Source: Azotobacter chroococcum
Lineage (GTDB): Bacteria; Pseudomonadota; Gammaproteobacteria; Pseudomonadales; Pseudomonadaceae
Assembly: GCF_004339665.1 (NCBI RefSeq)
Contig: NZ_SMMU01000002.1
Span: 248,001 to 312,000 of the forward strand
Length of the DNA: 64,000 nucleotides
Direction: 5' to 3'
Made by a program: the position numbers and the translations under genes. The notes below the pieces were generated by a model, which searched no databases, was not told the origin of the DNA, and saw only the letters and a program-made list of their open reading frames with translations. Positions 20,960 to 28,675 of this stretch are shown here, piece by piece; position 1 is the first letter of the stretch, and the number at the start of each line of letters is the position of its first letter.

Positions 20960-21805
20960 GGTGCTGGCCTCGCTGATGGTCTGTCGGCGTAGTGTGCCAG
21001 CCCCTCGCGTGCGCGTACTGCTCGGCATGGGGGCCTCAGATCGGGGCGCCCTTCCGGTGATCGGCCAGCGGGGAGCGCAGCCAGCCCCACGAGCACGCGG
21101 GGCGGGTTGTTTCGCAAGGGGGGCAAATCGCCCCCCTTCAGCCAGTCCCACACGCACACGGGCCGAGTGGATCAGCCGAGCTTCCGGCCAATGTTCGCGC
21201 CCCTCCTGGCATGGTCCAGAACCGGACCATCCGCCTCCTGCTGGCGGGCCTGCCTCAGTGTGGCGCTCTCGCCACTCAGGGCAGCACCAAGGCGGGCCGG
21301 TGCGTGGCGATCCTGCGTGAAGGGTGCGTGACGGTTGCCGCTGTTTTGCTGGCAACCTGCGTGGAAACCTCGATGGAAACCAGCGCCAGCACCAGGGCGG
21401 CGATTCCCTCCCTGTTAACAGTTAAGTTAACGACTTCCGTTAACGGGGAGATTTTTTACACGTGAGGGATCGGGCGGTTTCCGGCGCGGCGAGCCTCGAA
21501 GTTTCAACCCACCCCCTCCCATCGGCCACCAGCGCCAGCACCAGACGCGAACAGGATCAGGCCAGGCCATCGGCTACCGGATCAGCTGGCGCGTGCTATT
21601 CCGGGATTTCCCCGGCTTTACGCGGGGATGCCTTGGGGTGTGGTCATCATGGCCACCCCTCCGGCCTTACCGTGTTCTTACCGTGCCGGCCTCATCCATT
21701 GGGTTGGTTTTCGCAAAGCCGGGCAGGACTGTAAACGCGCTTTACAGGCGGCTTGCATGGGGTGTTTTCCCATATCCGGCGTACTGCTCTTGCGAGCGAA
21801 GCAGG
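20960..21805. other. Gene-poor element DNA
   Basis: No convincing gene. Features seen are inverted copies of a word ACCAGCGCCAGC (21382, 21529; opposite orientation at 20504 and 20636) and three GTTAAC hexamers between 21414 and 21444. Confidence 0.4.
21414..21444. promoter_or_regulatory. Triple GTTAAC cluster
   Basis: GTTAAC palindromes occur at 21414-21419, 21426-21431 and 21439-21444, about 12-13 bp apart, in an otherwise GC-rich stretch. The regular spacing suggests a protein-binding site, but nothing identifies the binder. Confidence 0.3.
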
Positions 21806-22018
21806 TCAATCCACGCTGTTGCGCTCGCAGTGGATACCGACAGCCTTGCACTGGTCGAACAGCTCGCGCAGGTGTTGATAGGAGCCGCACAGAGTTTTGA
21901 TGATCTCTCTACCATACGATAGATGTAGCGACCACTGTCCCAGGTGGTCGGTCAGCAGCTCTGAGTGGGTAATGTTGTAGGACTGCCCGTCGAGCGTGAT
22001 GCGCCAAGTTTTGGCCAT
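21806..22018 (-). CDS. Small hypothetical protein
   Basis: A 70-residue protein beginning MAKTWRITLDGQSYN with balanced amino-acid composition, two predicted beta strands and a C-terminal helix with two cysteines (DQCKAVGIHCERN). No family is recognised. A weak AGAG precedes the start by 7 bases. Its lower GC than the chromosome is typical of element cargo. It is flanked by non-coding DNA on both sides. Confidence 0.55.
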   Translation of the reverse strand: MAKTWRITLDGQSYNITHSELLTDHLGQWSLHLSYGREIIKTLCGSYQHLRELFDQCKAVGIHCERNSVD

Positions 22019-23306
22019 TCAGCGGATCTCTAGGTTTTTGGGCGCGCCAAACTGCCATGTCCCGCATGACAAGGTAATGAAAAGCCCGCATTAATCCGGG
22101 ATCGTTTGACGGTTAGCAGTTACGGTAACGGGCTCTAATGCTTAACGTCCGGTGCTGGTCACTGTCTTGACAGTGGGCCCGTTGCCAAGCGCGGCCTTGG
22201 CGATGCTCAGTCGACTCGCCAGCACTGGCGCAGCAGATCGGCCAGCGGCAAACTGGATGCCCGCCCCGGATTGGCCGGCGATCATTCCCGACTTTCCGGA
22301 TATGTACTGGCGCCGGGGGCGGCTCAAAGTCCGATCTGCGGACAGTCAGCCCCGCGCGCAGACAGCTAAGCACCGATGTACAAGCCACACAAGCCAGCGG
22401 ATCGGCGTCAGCCCAGCAGCGGCGCGGCTTCCAGCGATTCGCGAGTGGTGATCCTCTTGTACATTGGCTTTCGGCAAATGCTCACCCTGCCCACCCCTGT
22501 CAAACGTCTGGAAGCCAGAGGCTGCGCGGCCTCCAGCGGATCGAAGAAAGGGTTGTGGTGGAGCATCCGAAAAATCGAAAAATTGTCGGTTACCGCGCGG
22601 CTCGACGCCTTCCCCGCGGGGGTGGGAGGGGTGCCAGGGTCCCCCCGGCTGCGCCTGCGCCTTTCGCGGTGGCCTGCCATCGGCCAACTCCCGAATTTTT
22701 AATTTCGCGGGCGTGAAAAAAGACTTCAGGGCGCGGTCTAGGCGCGCAAGGGCTGAAAGTTTCGAGCCTCCCCCTCCCTGCTGGCTATGTTCGGTCGTTT
22801 CCGCATGGCCATCGGCCTCTGTGCGACTGCTGGCGCGGCTTCCAGGCAAAACCGGAACCGGAAACAGGCCGGCGGCAGATCGCCCGTATGTAGTCCAGAG
22901 TCGGGGCTCGAATCACCCGCAGGGGGTGGCGGGGGCCGGAAGGGCCCGTGACGGAGGGGCCTGTCACTGCCAAGGCGATGCTCGGCCCGGTGGTGGTCCG
23001 GTGCTGGTCACTGCCTTGGCTGGCATAGCTTAGTTGCAGGCTTGGCCAATCAAGGCATTGCCGCTGGCTCTGGTGGAGTTACCACGTTGCCGGGCTGCCT
23101 CCACTCCTCCATGGGGTGTTTTCGCAGATCGGCCAGCGGCTCGGCGGCGAAGTGGGGAAATCTCACTTTGATCAGCAGCCAGCGAGGGCTGATCCGTCAA
23201 GGCCCGGTCAAGATAGCCGGCGGCAATCCATCCGAATCTGTCCAGAAAAACCGGGCGCCAGCGGCATCACGATCAAGATCGCCTTATAGAACGATGAACC
23301 GGAATT
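22019..23306. other. Gene-poor element DNA with hairpins and dispersed repeats
   Basis: No gene can be supported. A perfect hairpin CACTGTC-TT-GACAGTG lies at 22160-22175. Copies of a word CTTGGCGATGC followed by CGGCCCGGTGCTGGTC variants lie near 22190 and 22975, related to copies near 24720 and 25040. Open frames between 22346 and 22849 are arginine/proline-rich and were not accepted. Confidence 0.4.
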
Positions 23307-23567
23307 TTAGAAAAATGCTCTGGGTTGGTGCTGATCCCTGGTCAGTTTTACTCTGAGTGGCTCCCCCTCCACTTGCTCAAAAGGTTGGAGCAATCCAGTC
23401 GACTGCCCCAGAGTTTCCAAGGTGAGACGCGAATCGATGATCCGCTCGCCTTCAAGAATGTAATAAACCTTCATACGTTTATCGAGGCGCAGAGTCTGGC
23501 CATATGATTTCAGATGCTTGGCAATCCGTGCCTGTAGCGCCTTTCTAGTAACGATCACCTTCTTCAT
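23307..23567 (-). CDS. Small basic hypothetical protein
   Basis: An 86-residue basic protein starting MKKVIVTRKALQARIAKHLK. The N-terminal half is lysine/arginine-rich and helical, with a beta-like middle (KVYYILEGERIIDSRLTLETLG). It could bind nucleic acid, but no family is recognised. A good ribosome site AAGGA...GAGG precedes the start. Its GC is clearly lower than the surroundings, which suggests recent acquisition. Confidence 0.6.
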   Translation of the reverse strand: MKKVIVTRKALQARIAKHLKSYGQTLRLDKRMKVYYILEGERIIDSRLTLETLGQSTGLLQPFEQVEGEPLRVKLTRDQHQPRAFF

Positions 23568-23647
23568 GCCTCATGTTTTCCTTGCATGGGGAGATATAGA
23601 TCAACGGGATTTTGGAGCAAAGGGGCTTCGACGACGAGTCGAGTTAA

Positions 23648-23866
23648 CTAAATCAAAGTGAACAGTAGGTTTCGACTTAGGGCGGAATCAAGATGTGTTC
23701 CCTTTGAGGATGTACCTGTCACGCAGGTTCCCATCTCCTCCAGGATGCGGAAAAGCGAATCAATGTATTGATAGAGACGATGGCTTGGCAGCTCACCACT
23801 TTCAAGCTTGATCGCATCAAGGCGCTGGAGGGAGAGCCTACGCCAGCCAGTTCCAGCGAACTCCTG
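23648..23866 (-). pseudogene. Possible gene remnant
   Basis: An uninterrupted 72-codon frame between two stops reads like protein (LQRLDAIKLESGELPSHR, then LYQYIDSLFRILEEMG) but lacks an ATG or a ribosome site at its 5' end. It may be the C-terminal remnant of a small regulator. Only its composition supports it. Confidence 0.25.
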
Positions 23867-24239
23867 CTAACAGGTGCTGGTCGCTCTCCCTGTCAGCTCT
23901 GACATTCGCCCCGCATCATGTGACATGTCACAGCGCACAGCCTTCCCGCAGGTCGTCTGGTCTTCTTCTTTTGGAGTTCCCGAAAAGCGCCAGGGGCAGC
24001 GGCTGGTGCGGCCTCAAGTGAATACCTCGATACGGACGATACCGGCCTCATACCGCTTGAAGCGCTCGCCTCCTGCCTTCCCATACCGGCCATGACGGCG
24101 GGGCGGTGCTGGCTGGCTTGCGTGCGGCTTGGTGGCACAGCTGGTAGGGAGAACGAATCGCTCCGTCTCGCGCGCGCGTATTGCTCGACAGGGAGCCAGG
24201 TCGGCATCGGCTTGACTGGCCAGCCACCAAGGCGCTTAC

Positions 24240-24283
24240 CGGCAGATTTCGCCGATAGCTCTCCAGCTACCAGAGCAGAGCGA
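24240..24283. repeat. 44-bp dispersed repeat, copy 2
   Basis: Same orientation and about 90 percent identical to 20671-20714. The two copies lie 3.6 kb apart inside the element. Confidence 0.55.
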
Positions 24284-24315
24284 CAATCAGCTCCAGCAAC
24301 CGAGTCTCGAAACAA

Positions 24316-24513
24316 TTATCTAGATTTTTGCGTCTGATAGATCCGAGGTAGCGCCAAATTCCCAATAATCTTGCATTCTTCATCATTATTTAGAATTGGC
24401 AGAATCCACTTTTTTACACTGCCATCCTCCATGGCGCGCGTGAATAAAGAACTCCCACGACGCCATGTCAATTTGCCGCTTTCAGTGCATACAAATGTAT
24501 ACAGAGTAGCCAT
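24316..24513 (-). CDS. Small hypothetical protein
   Basis: A 65-residue protein starting MATLYTFVCTESGKLTWRR. The start is fixed by a strong Shine-Dalgarno, GGAAGGAGG, about 7 bases upstream; an in-frame ATG at 24546 lacks one. The predicted fold is short beta strands followed by a helix. No family is recognised. It is AT-rich relative to the chromosome, and a convincing translation signal makes it one of the better-supported cargo genes of the element. Confidence 0.65.
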   Translation of the reverse strand: MATLYTFVCTESGKLTWRRGSSLFTRAMEDGSVKKWILPILNNDEECKIIGNLALPRIYQTQKSR

Positions 24514-24638
24514 CAAAGCGCCTCCTTCCCTAAGTTGAAGATGCAAGAATAGCCATCAAATACAGTAGGACTTGCTTAGCATTTGTGTGGCTGCCGAGAA
24601 TCAGTATCTCGTCATCTTCCGCACATGTAGGCGACGCA

Positions 24639-24704
24639 TCAACGGATGCACAACGGTAGGGTATCGGTCGTGTAACGGTGAAGTAACGGCGAGGTAGCGT
24701 TTTA
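24639..24704. repeat. 11-bp iteron block 1 (six units)
   Basis: Six consecutive 11-bp units: TCAACGGATGC, ACAACGGTAGG, GTATCGGTCGT, GTAACGGTGAA, GTAACGGCGAG, GTAGCGTTTTA. The conserved core is roughly AACGG at a fixed phase. Eleven is not a multiple of three, so this is DNA-level structure. Confidence 0.7.
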
Positions 24705-24754
24705 CGCCAGTGCCGAGCAGCGCCTTGACGATGCCTGGCCCGGTGCTGGTCTGG
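24639..24754. repeat. 116-bp direct repeat, copy 1
   Basis: Matches 24954-25069 with about 13 differences (roughly 89 percent), offset by 315 bp. It includes iteron block 1 and the following CTTGACGATGCCTGG segment. Confidence 0.7.
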
Positions 24755-24898
24755 CTCACTCGAAGGCATGGCAGACCATGGCGGTGCCGCCGGCTTGGGG
24801 TGGTGCTAGGCAAGGGTGCCCCGGATCAGGGCGTTCTCTCAGGTGATCGGCCAGGCGCCAGCAGCTCGCCGACGACTCGTCGAACAGTCGTCGTCTGC

Positions 24899-25019
24899 TC
24901 ATCGAATGCTCAACGTCCGTTCAGCGGACGCTCAGCGGACGCTCAGCGGACGTTCAACGGATGCGCAACGGTGGGGTCGCGGTCGTGTAACGGTGAAGTA
25001 ACGGCGAGGTAGCGTTTCA
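24899..25019. repeat. 11-bp iteron block 2 (eleven units)
   Basis: Eleven consecutive 11-bp units beginning TCATCGAATGC, TCAACGTCCGT, TCAGCGGACGC (twice), TCAGCGGACGT and TCAACGGATGC. They then follow the same series as block 1 to GTAGCGTTTCA. Spacing is exact throughout, close to one helical turn per unit. Confidence 0.75.
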
Positions 25020-25069
25020 CGCCAGTGCCGGGCACAACCTTGGCGATGCCCGGCCCGGTGCCTGTCTGG
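24954..25069. repeat. 116-bp direct repeat, copy 2
   Basis: Second copy of the repeat at 24639-24754, same orientation. Confidence 0.7.
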
Positions 25070-25136
25070 TGCCGGCCAGTGCCCAGATAGGGCTATGCCG
25101 TCGATGTGACAGGGCAGGGCTGGGGGCGATCAACTG

Positions 25137-25176
25137 GTGACAGTGCGTGACTTGTCGTGACAGCGCGTGACGCCTG
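25137..25176. repeat. Four 10-bp GTGAC repeats
   Basis: GTGACAGTGC, GTGACTTGTC, GTGACAGCGC and GTGACGCCTG follow each other without gaps. GTGACA is also the half-site of the palindrome at 32853-32884 upstream of the AlpA gene. Confidence 0.6.
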
Positions 25177-25221
25177 GCCGGTGCTGGCCACCGCGGCGAG
25201 CGCGGCAGCCGGTTGGCGGGC

Positions 25222-26151
25222 CTACCCGATCAGGTTTTCGAGGATGGCATCACCCTTGGCGCCGTCGAGGTAGTGGTGAGCGTTGACGTGGCGCAGCACG
25301 GCCTTGGCCTCGTCGCGGTTGCGGGGGCGAATCTCCGCGAGCATGTCCTCGACGAAGAACCGCCTGGCGCTCGCCTCTTCCGGTCCTTGGTAGGCGTAGG
25401 CGCCCGGCGCCTCGGGGCTGGCCCGGCGCAGGCGCCACAGGTTGTTCCAGTAGTCCAGCTCGTGCAGGCAGTCAGCCAAGGTATGCGGCAGCCACTCGGG
25501 GTGGGCCTTGAAGCGCTCGGCTACCTCGTCGTCGTCGTAGAGGTCGAAATCGTCCGGCTCCAGCCCGGCGAGCACCACGCAACACCAGTGCTCTTGATCA
25601 GTGTCCGCGTTGACGTTGGCGAAGCGTCCGGCCGCCTCGGCGCGATCCCTCGCCAGCGCCAGCGACTCCCCGGCCAGCTTCTCCAACTCGTGAAGCCCAT
25701 GGATGCGGAAGGGCGGAATGCCCGGCTTCAGGCCGAGGCGGTACGGCTTCCACTCCCATTCCCGGAAGCGCTGTTCCAGCTCCGCATGCGGCGTGGTGAT
25801 CCGCTTCGACGCCTCCAGGGCAATGCCGATCAACGCCTCGTCGCCCGTCTCTATGCACTCGCGCAGCCACAGCATGGCGTCGACCTCCTTGTCGCCAGTG
25901 ATGGCCCGCTGGGGTGGCGCGGTGCGCGTGCTCATGTCCGTGCCGGCGCTGGGGCGGAAAGGCGGCAGGGTGAAGAAGGCCCGGTGCTCCAGGTTGTCGC
26001 GGAAGGCGCCGGAGCGTGAAACCAGGGTCTTCACCGTGCCCAGCGGCAAGCCCGTCTCGGCGGCCACCTCGCGCAGCGACATCCGGCGGCGCAGATCGAG
26101 CACGCGGCGGCGCTGTTCTTCTGAAACCCGCTGTTTCGTGGTCGTGTTCAT
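25222..26151 (-). CDS. Element protein with N-terminal helix-turn-helix
   Basis: A 309-residue protein. Residues 1-50 look like a DNA-binding helix-turn-helix of the transposase/sigma-region-4 kind (VLDLRRRMSLREVAAETGLPLGTVKTLVSRSG). The remainder is acidic and helical (EPDDFDLYDDDEVAERFKAHPEW) with no recognised family. It could bind the iteron array immediately downstream, but that is inference from position only. It lies 3 bp downstream of the 122-residue gene on the same strand and is probably co-transcribed with it. Confidence 0.75.
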   Translation of the reverse strand: MNTTTKQRVSEEQRRRVLDLRRRMSLREVAAETGLPLGTVKTLVSRSGAFRDNLEHRAFFTLPPFRPSAGTDMSTRTAPPQRAITGDKEVDAMLWLRECIETGDEALIGIALEASKRITTPHAELEQRFREWEWKPYRLGLKPGIPPFRIHGLHELEKLAGESLALARDRAEAAGRFANVNADTDQEHWCCVVLAGLEPDDFDLYDDDEVAERFKAHPEWLPHTLADCLHELDYWNNLWRLRRASPEAPGAYAYQGPEEASARRFFVEDMLAEIRPRNRDEAKAVLRHVNAHHYLDGAKGDAILENLIG

Positions 26152-26154
26152 GAA

Positions 26155-26523
26155 TCAGTTCTCCAGGATGTCGGCATCCGGCCAGCGCCAGCGCGCTTCG
26201 GCCAAGGCTTCGGTACGGGTGGACGGCTCGCCGACCATGGTGCAGATCGGCTTCCCGCCTCGGGTGATCGTCCAGGCGTTGCGGCGGGCCTCTGCCGGGT
26301 GCTCCGCTGCTGGCGCTGGGATTGGCGCTGCCGGTGCTGCCGGTGCTGCCGTCGTCGTCTGTCGCGGCTCCGGGGCGCTCTGGTGATCGTTGATGGCAGG
26401 CGCCAGCGCGGCGACCTTCACCACGTTCGCCGAAGCGATGAAGTTGTCGGTCTTTTCGTTGCAGATGCCTGACTTTTCAGGCTCGCTTTCCAGCAGTTCG
26501 AACAGTTCCGCCAGTAGGGTCAT
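26155..26523 (-). CDS. Hypothetical element protein with Ala/Pro linker
   Basis: A 122-residue protein starting MTLLAELFELLESEPEKSG. It has a short helical N-terminus, a low-complexity alanine/proline linker (about residues 55-75), and a C-terminal segment NAWTITRGGKPICTMVGEP reminiscent of small beta-sheet domains. No family is assigned. It is separated from the helicase gene by the GGGGAAC cluster and directly precedes the HTH-protein gene. Confidence 0.7.
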   Translation of the reverse strand: MTLLAELFELLESEPEKSGICNEKTDNFIASANVVKVAALAPAINDHQSAPEPRQTTTAAPAAPAAPIPAPAAEHPAEARRNAWTITRGGKPICTMVGEPSTRTEALAEARWRWPDADILEN

Positions 26524-26845
26524 GGGCCTCTCTCGCGTTACTCATCACATGTTTCTCTAAAAACGAAAAATCCGGGGGAACGGGGGAACAAAACGCTGTA
26601 GCCCTAGTGCCACGCGGGTTACAGCGTTCCCCAAGGGGCAGGGAACACGTTCCCCGCCATGGGAACCGGGGAACAGGAACAAGCACCAGGACGAAACGGC
26701 TCGGGAAGGGAAAGCACGCCTCTTTATCTCAAAGTGGTGTGTTCCCCCGTTCCCCATCCCTCTCTCTCTTGGGGAACAGACGAAAGCCGCGTCATTGCTG
26801 GGCTTTCGCCCTCTTGTTCCCCTGTTCCCCACGTTCCCCGGATTT
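26524..26845. other. Gap between DUF927 helicase gene and downstream genes, filled with GGGGAAC motifs
   Basis: This 322-bp gap lacks a gene and carries the heptamer cluster listed separately. It also contains an inverted repeat TGTAGCCC...GGGTTACA (about 26597-26623). It may hold an origin and/or the promoter for the 122-residue gene. Confidence 0.55.
26575..26839. repeat. Cluster of eleven GGGGAAC/GTTCCCC heptamers
   Basis: Exact heptamers start at 26575, 26583, 26626, 26649, 26668, 26741, 26749, 26771, 26816, 26824 and 26833, in both orientations, several in tandem 8-9 bp apart. The same heptamer makes up the arm repeats at both ends of the element. Confidence 0.7.
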
Positions 26846-28675
26846 CTAGGTTCCTGTGTGTTTGTTGTCGTCGGCGCCCGCCATTTCCAGCCGCTCGGGG
26901 TCGATGACGTACAGCCCTTTCGGGGAGCCGCCTCCGGGTAGCCGGTACTTCTTGGTGTTGCGCGTGCGGTCCTTCTCGATATCGCGCTTGGCGATGGCGC
27001 CTGCCGTGTCCAGTGCGGTGACGATGCGCGCCAGCCCGAAGCCATGGGCGGCTTCCTGCAAGCCGGACGTGTTGAACAGGAACAGCCGGCGGTTCGGCTC
27101 GTCCTCCCAGTAGCCGGCCCGATTGGTGACCCGGTTGTCCGTCTCGCCGGCATGCACGTCGGAGAAGCGGCTGTCGCCATGGCGCTCGATGAAGCGGGCG
27201 AGGCTGGCCAGAATCTGCCGATCCTCGGCACTGCCGCTGCCCACCCGCTCCAGCCACTCGCGATAGAGCAACAGGCTGTCGGCCAGGCTGTTGCCCACCG
27301 TCCAGGGCAACAGGCCGTAGGCGATGGCCATCTCGCCGGCCAGGGCGACGACGGCGAAGCGATCCGCCACCCGTCCGGCCTGCGCGCTGTCGGATTGGAA
27401 GTGGGCGCGTACCTTGGCGAACGCCTCCAGCAGCCCGTCACGGTCGTTGCCGGCGATCAGCTTCTCGACGAAGGCCGGGCCAAGGTGCCCGTAGTGCTCC
27501 CCCACGGCGCCTGTCATGAGCCGGTGAAAGCCCGCTCCGTCCAGGCCGTGGCAGTCGTCGAAGGCACCGTGCGTCCGGGTGCCGGCGTTCACGTCCACCA
27601 TGCGCAGTTCGGCGCCAGCGTGGGCCGGATCGCCCGACAGCGCGGCATGCTCGGAGAGCGATCGCTCGCCGCTGGAGAGGGTGAGGAGGGTCCAACTGAG
27701 CTTGGCGCGGCCTTCCCGCTCGCGGTTCATGGTGCCCTTGCCGCACCCGTTGGCCAGCGAGTAGGCCATCTCCTGAATATCCTTGGGGTTGGCGCGCTTG
27801 ATCTCGTCCAGCGACAGCAGGGTGTCGTTGCGCGAGGCGGCCTCGATCTCCAGCCCGTTCTTGGTCATGCACCAGGAGGCGCCGAAGCCCGCCGGCCCCG
27901 GATCGCCCCACACCGAGGCGCCGACCAGTTGCGCCAGCGACTTGCCCTTGGAGCTGTCGCCGACCAGATGGACCCCGCCGCCATTCACCTTGACCAGGTT
28001 CAGCAGCGGCCCGGCCAGCGCGCAGCCCACGGCCAGGGTCAGCACCGGATTGCCCACGCAACGGGCGCCCACCAGAGCCTGCCACTGCGCCAGCTCGCCA
28101 CGCACCCGGAACAGGTCCGGCGCACGCCCCGACGACTGGAAGCGCACCCCCTCGCCGCCGATGGTGCGGTGGGGCAGGACGAACACCCCGGATGCATGCC
28201 AGCCGGGCCGGCTGGTGGTGGCAATAGTCTGGCCGGGCTGCTGGTCTAGCAGGTACTCCAGGAAGCGGGGACGCTGGCGCGGGGCGATCACCGCCCCCAT
28301 GGCGAACAGGGCACGGCGGATTTCCTCGCCGCTGCCGCCCAGCATCTCCATGGGCATGGTCCACTCCTTGTCCCCGCCATGCGTCGCCAGGCGCAACAGA
28401 CGGCCTTCGGTGCCGTCGTCGCTGTTGAGGGTGCGGGCCTCGACGAGCACCGGCGTGGCGATCCAGTCGTCGCGCACGGGGCGGTCCCGGTCGTCGCCTG
28501 GCGCGTCCCCATCGTCATCCTTGGTGCGCTGGTAGCTGTGCCAGTAGACACCCGGCTTGAGCCTGGCGCCCTTCTCGTTCTGTACCCACCCCTGATAGAC
28601 GCCAAAGCAGGGCCGCTCCGGCTTGATGGCCGGTGGTTGGCGAACAAACGGAACAACGGTCTTGTCGTCACTCAT
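26846..28675 (-). CDS. DUF927 replicative ATPase/helicase
   Basis: A 609-residue DUF927 protein, the ATPase/helicase component of many P4-like replication modules. Walker A is VGDSSKGKS near residue 242 and Walker B LLSLDEI near 288. ERPCFGVYQGWV and the segment RPGWHASGVFVLPHRTIG are conserved around the DUF927 core. The start at 28675 overlaps the primase stop (ATGA), so the two are translated together. It presumably unwinds the element's origin, a role inferred from family and context. Confidence 0.88.
   Translation of the reverse strand: MSDDKTVVPFVRQPPAIKPERPCFGVYQGWVQNEKGARLKPGVYWHSYQRTKDDDGDAPGDDRDRPVRDDWIATPVLVEARTLNSDDGTEGRLLRLATHGGDKEWTMPMEMLGGSGEEIRRALFAMGAVIAPRQRPRFLEYLLDQQPGQTIATTSRPGWHASGVFVLPHRTIGGEGVRFQSSGRAPDLFRVRGELAQWQALVGARCVGNPVLTLAVGCALAGPLLNLVKVNGGGVHLVGDSSKGKSLAQLVGASVWGDPGPAGFGASWCMTKNGLEIEAASRNDTLLSLDEIKRANPKDIQEMAYSLANGCGKGTMNREREGRAKLSWTLLTLSSGERSLSEHAALSGDPAHAGAELRMVDVNAGTRTHGAFDDCHGLDGAGFHRLMTGAVGEHYGHLGPAFVEKLIAGNDRDGLLEAFAKVRAHFQSDSAQAGRVADRFAVVALAGEMAIAYGLLPWTVGNSLADSLLLYREWLERVGSGSAEDRQILASLARFIERHGDSRFSDVHAGETDNRVTNRAGYWEDEPNRRLFLFNTSGLQEAAHGFGLARIVTALDTAGAIAKRDIEKDRTRNTKKYRLPGGGSPKGLYVIDPERLEMAGADDNKHTGT

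Larger units (their letters stand above)
23568..24315. other. Gene-poor element DNA with a gene remnant
   Basis: Apart from the remnant at 23648-23866 and the second copy of the 44-bp repeat at 24240-24283, no feature can be supported. Confidence 0.4.
24514..25221. other. Repeat-rich non-coding region of the element
   Basis: This 708-bp region has no credible gene but contains two blocks of 11-bp iterons, a 116-bp direct repeat containing them, and four 10-bp GTGAC repeats, all listed separately. It looks like a protein-binding array such as an origin or partition site. Confidence 0.6.

Noticed and set aside
22346-22849. Open frame of 167 codons, and an overlapping 90-codon frame, on the minus strand
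   Set aside because: Low-complexity proline/arginine/glycine composition and no good ribosome site. Parts look protein-like, but neither frame can be preferred.
23893-24315. Open frame of 140 codons, minus strand
   Set aside because: Biased alanine/arginine/serine composition, no recognised domain, and overlaps a dispersed DNA repeat.
24710-25012. Open frames reading through the iteron block
   Set aside because: The 11-bp repeat period is not a multiple of three, so the frames reflect DNA repeats and not repeated protein units.
24639-25019. CRISPR array
   Set aside because: Units are contiguous 11-mers with no unique spacers of constant length, and no cas genes are nearby.
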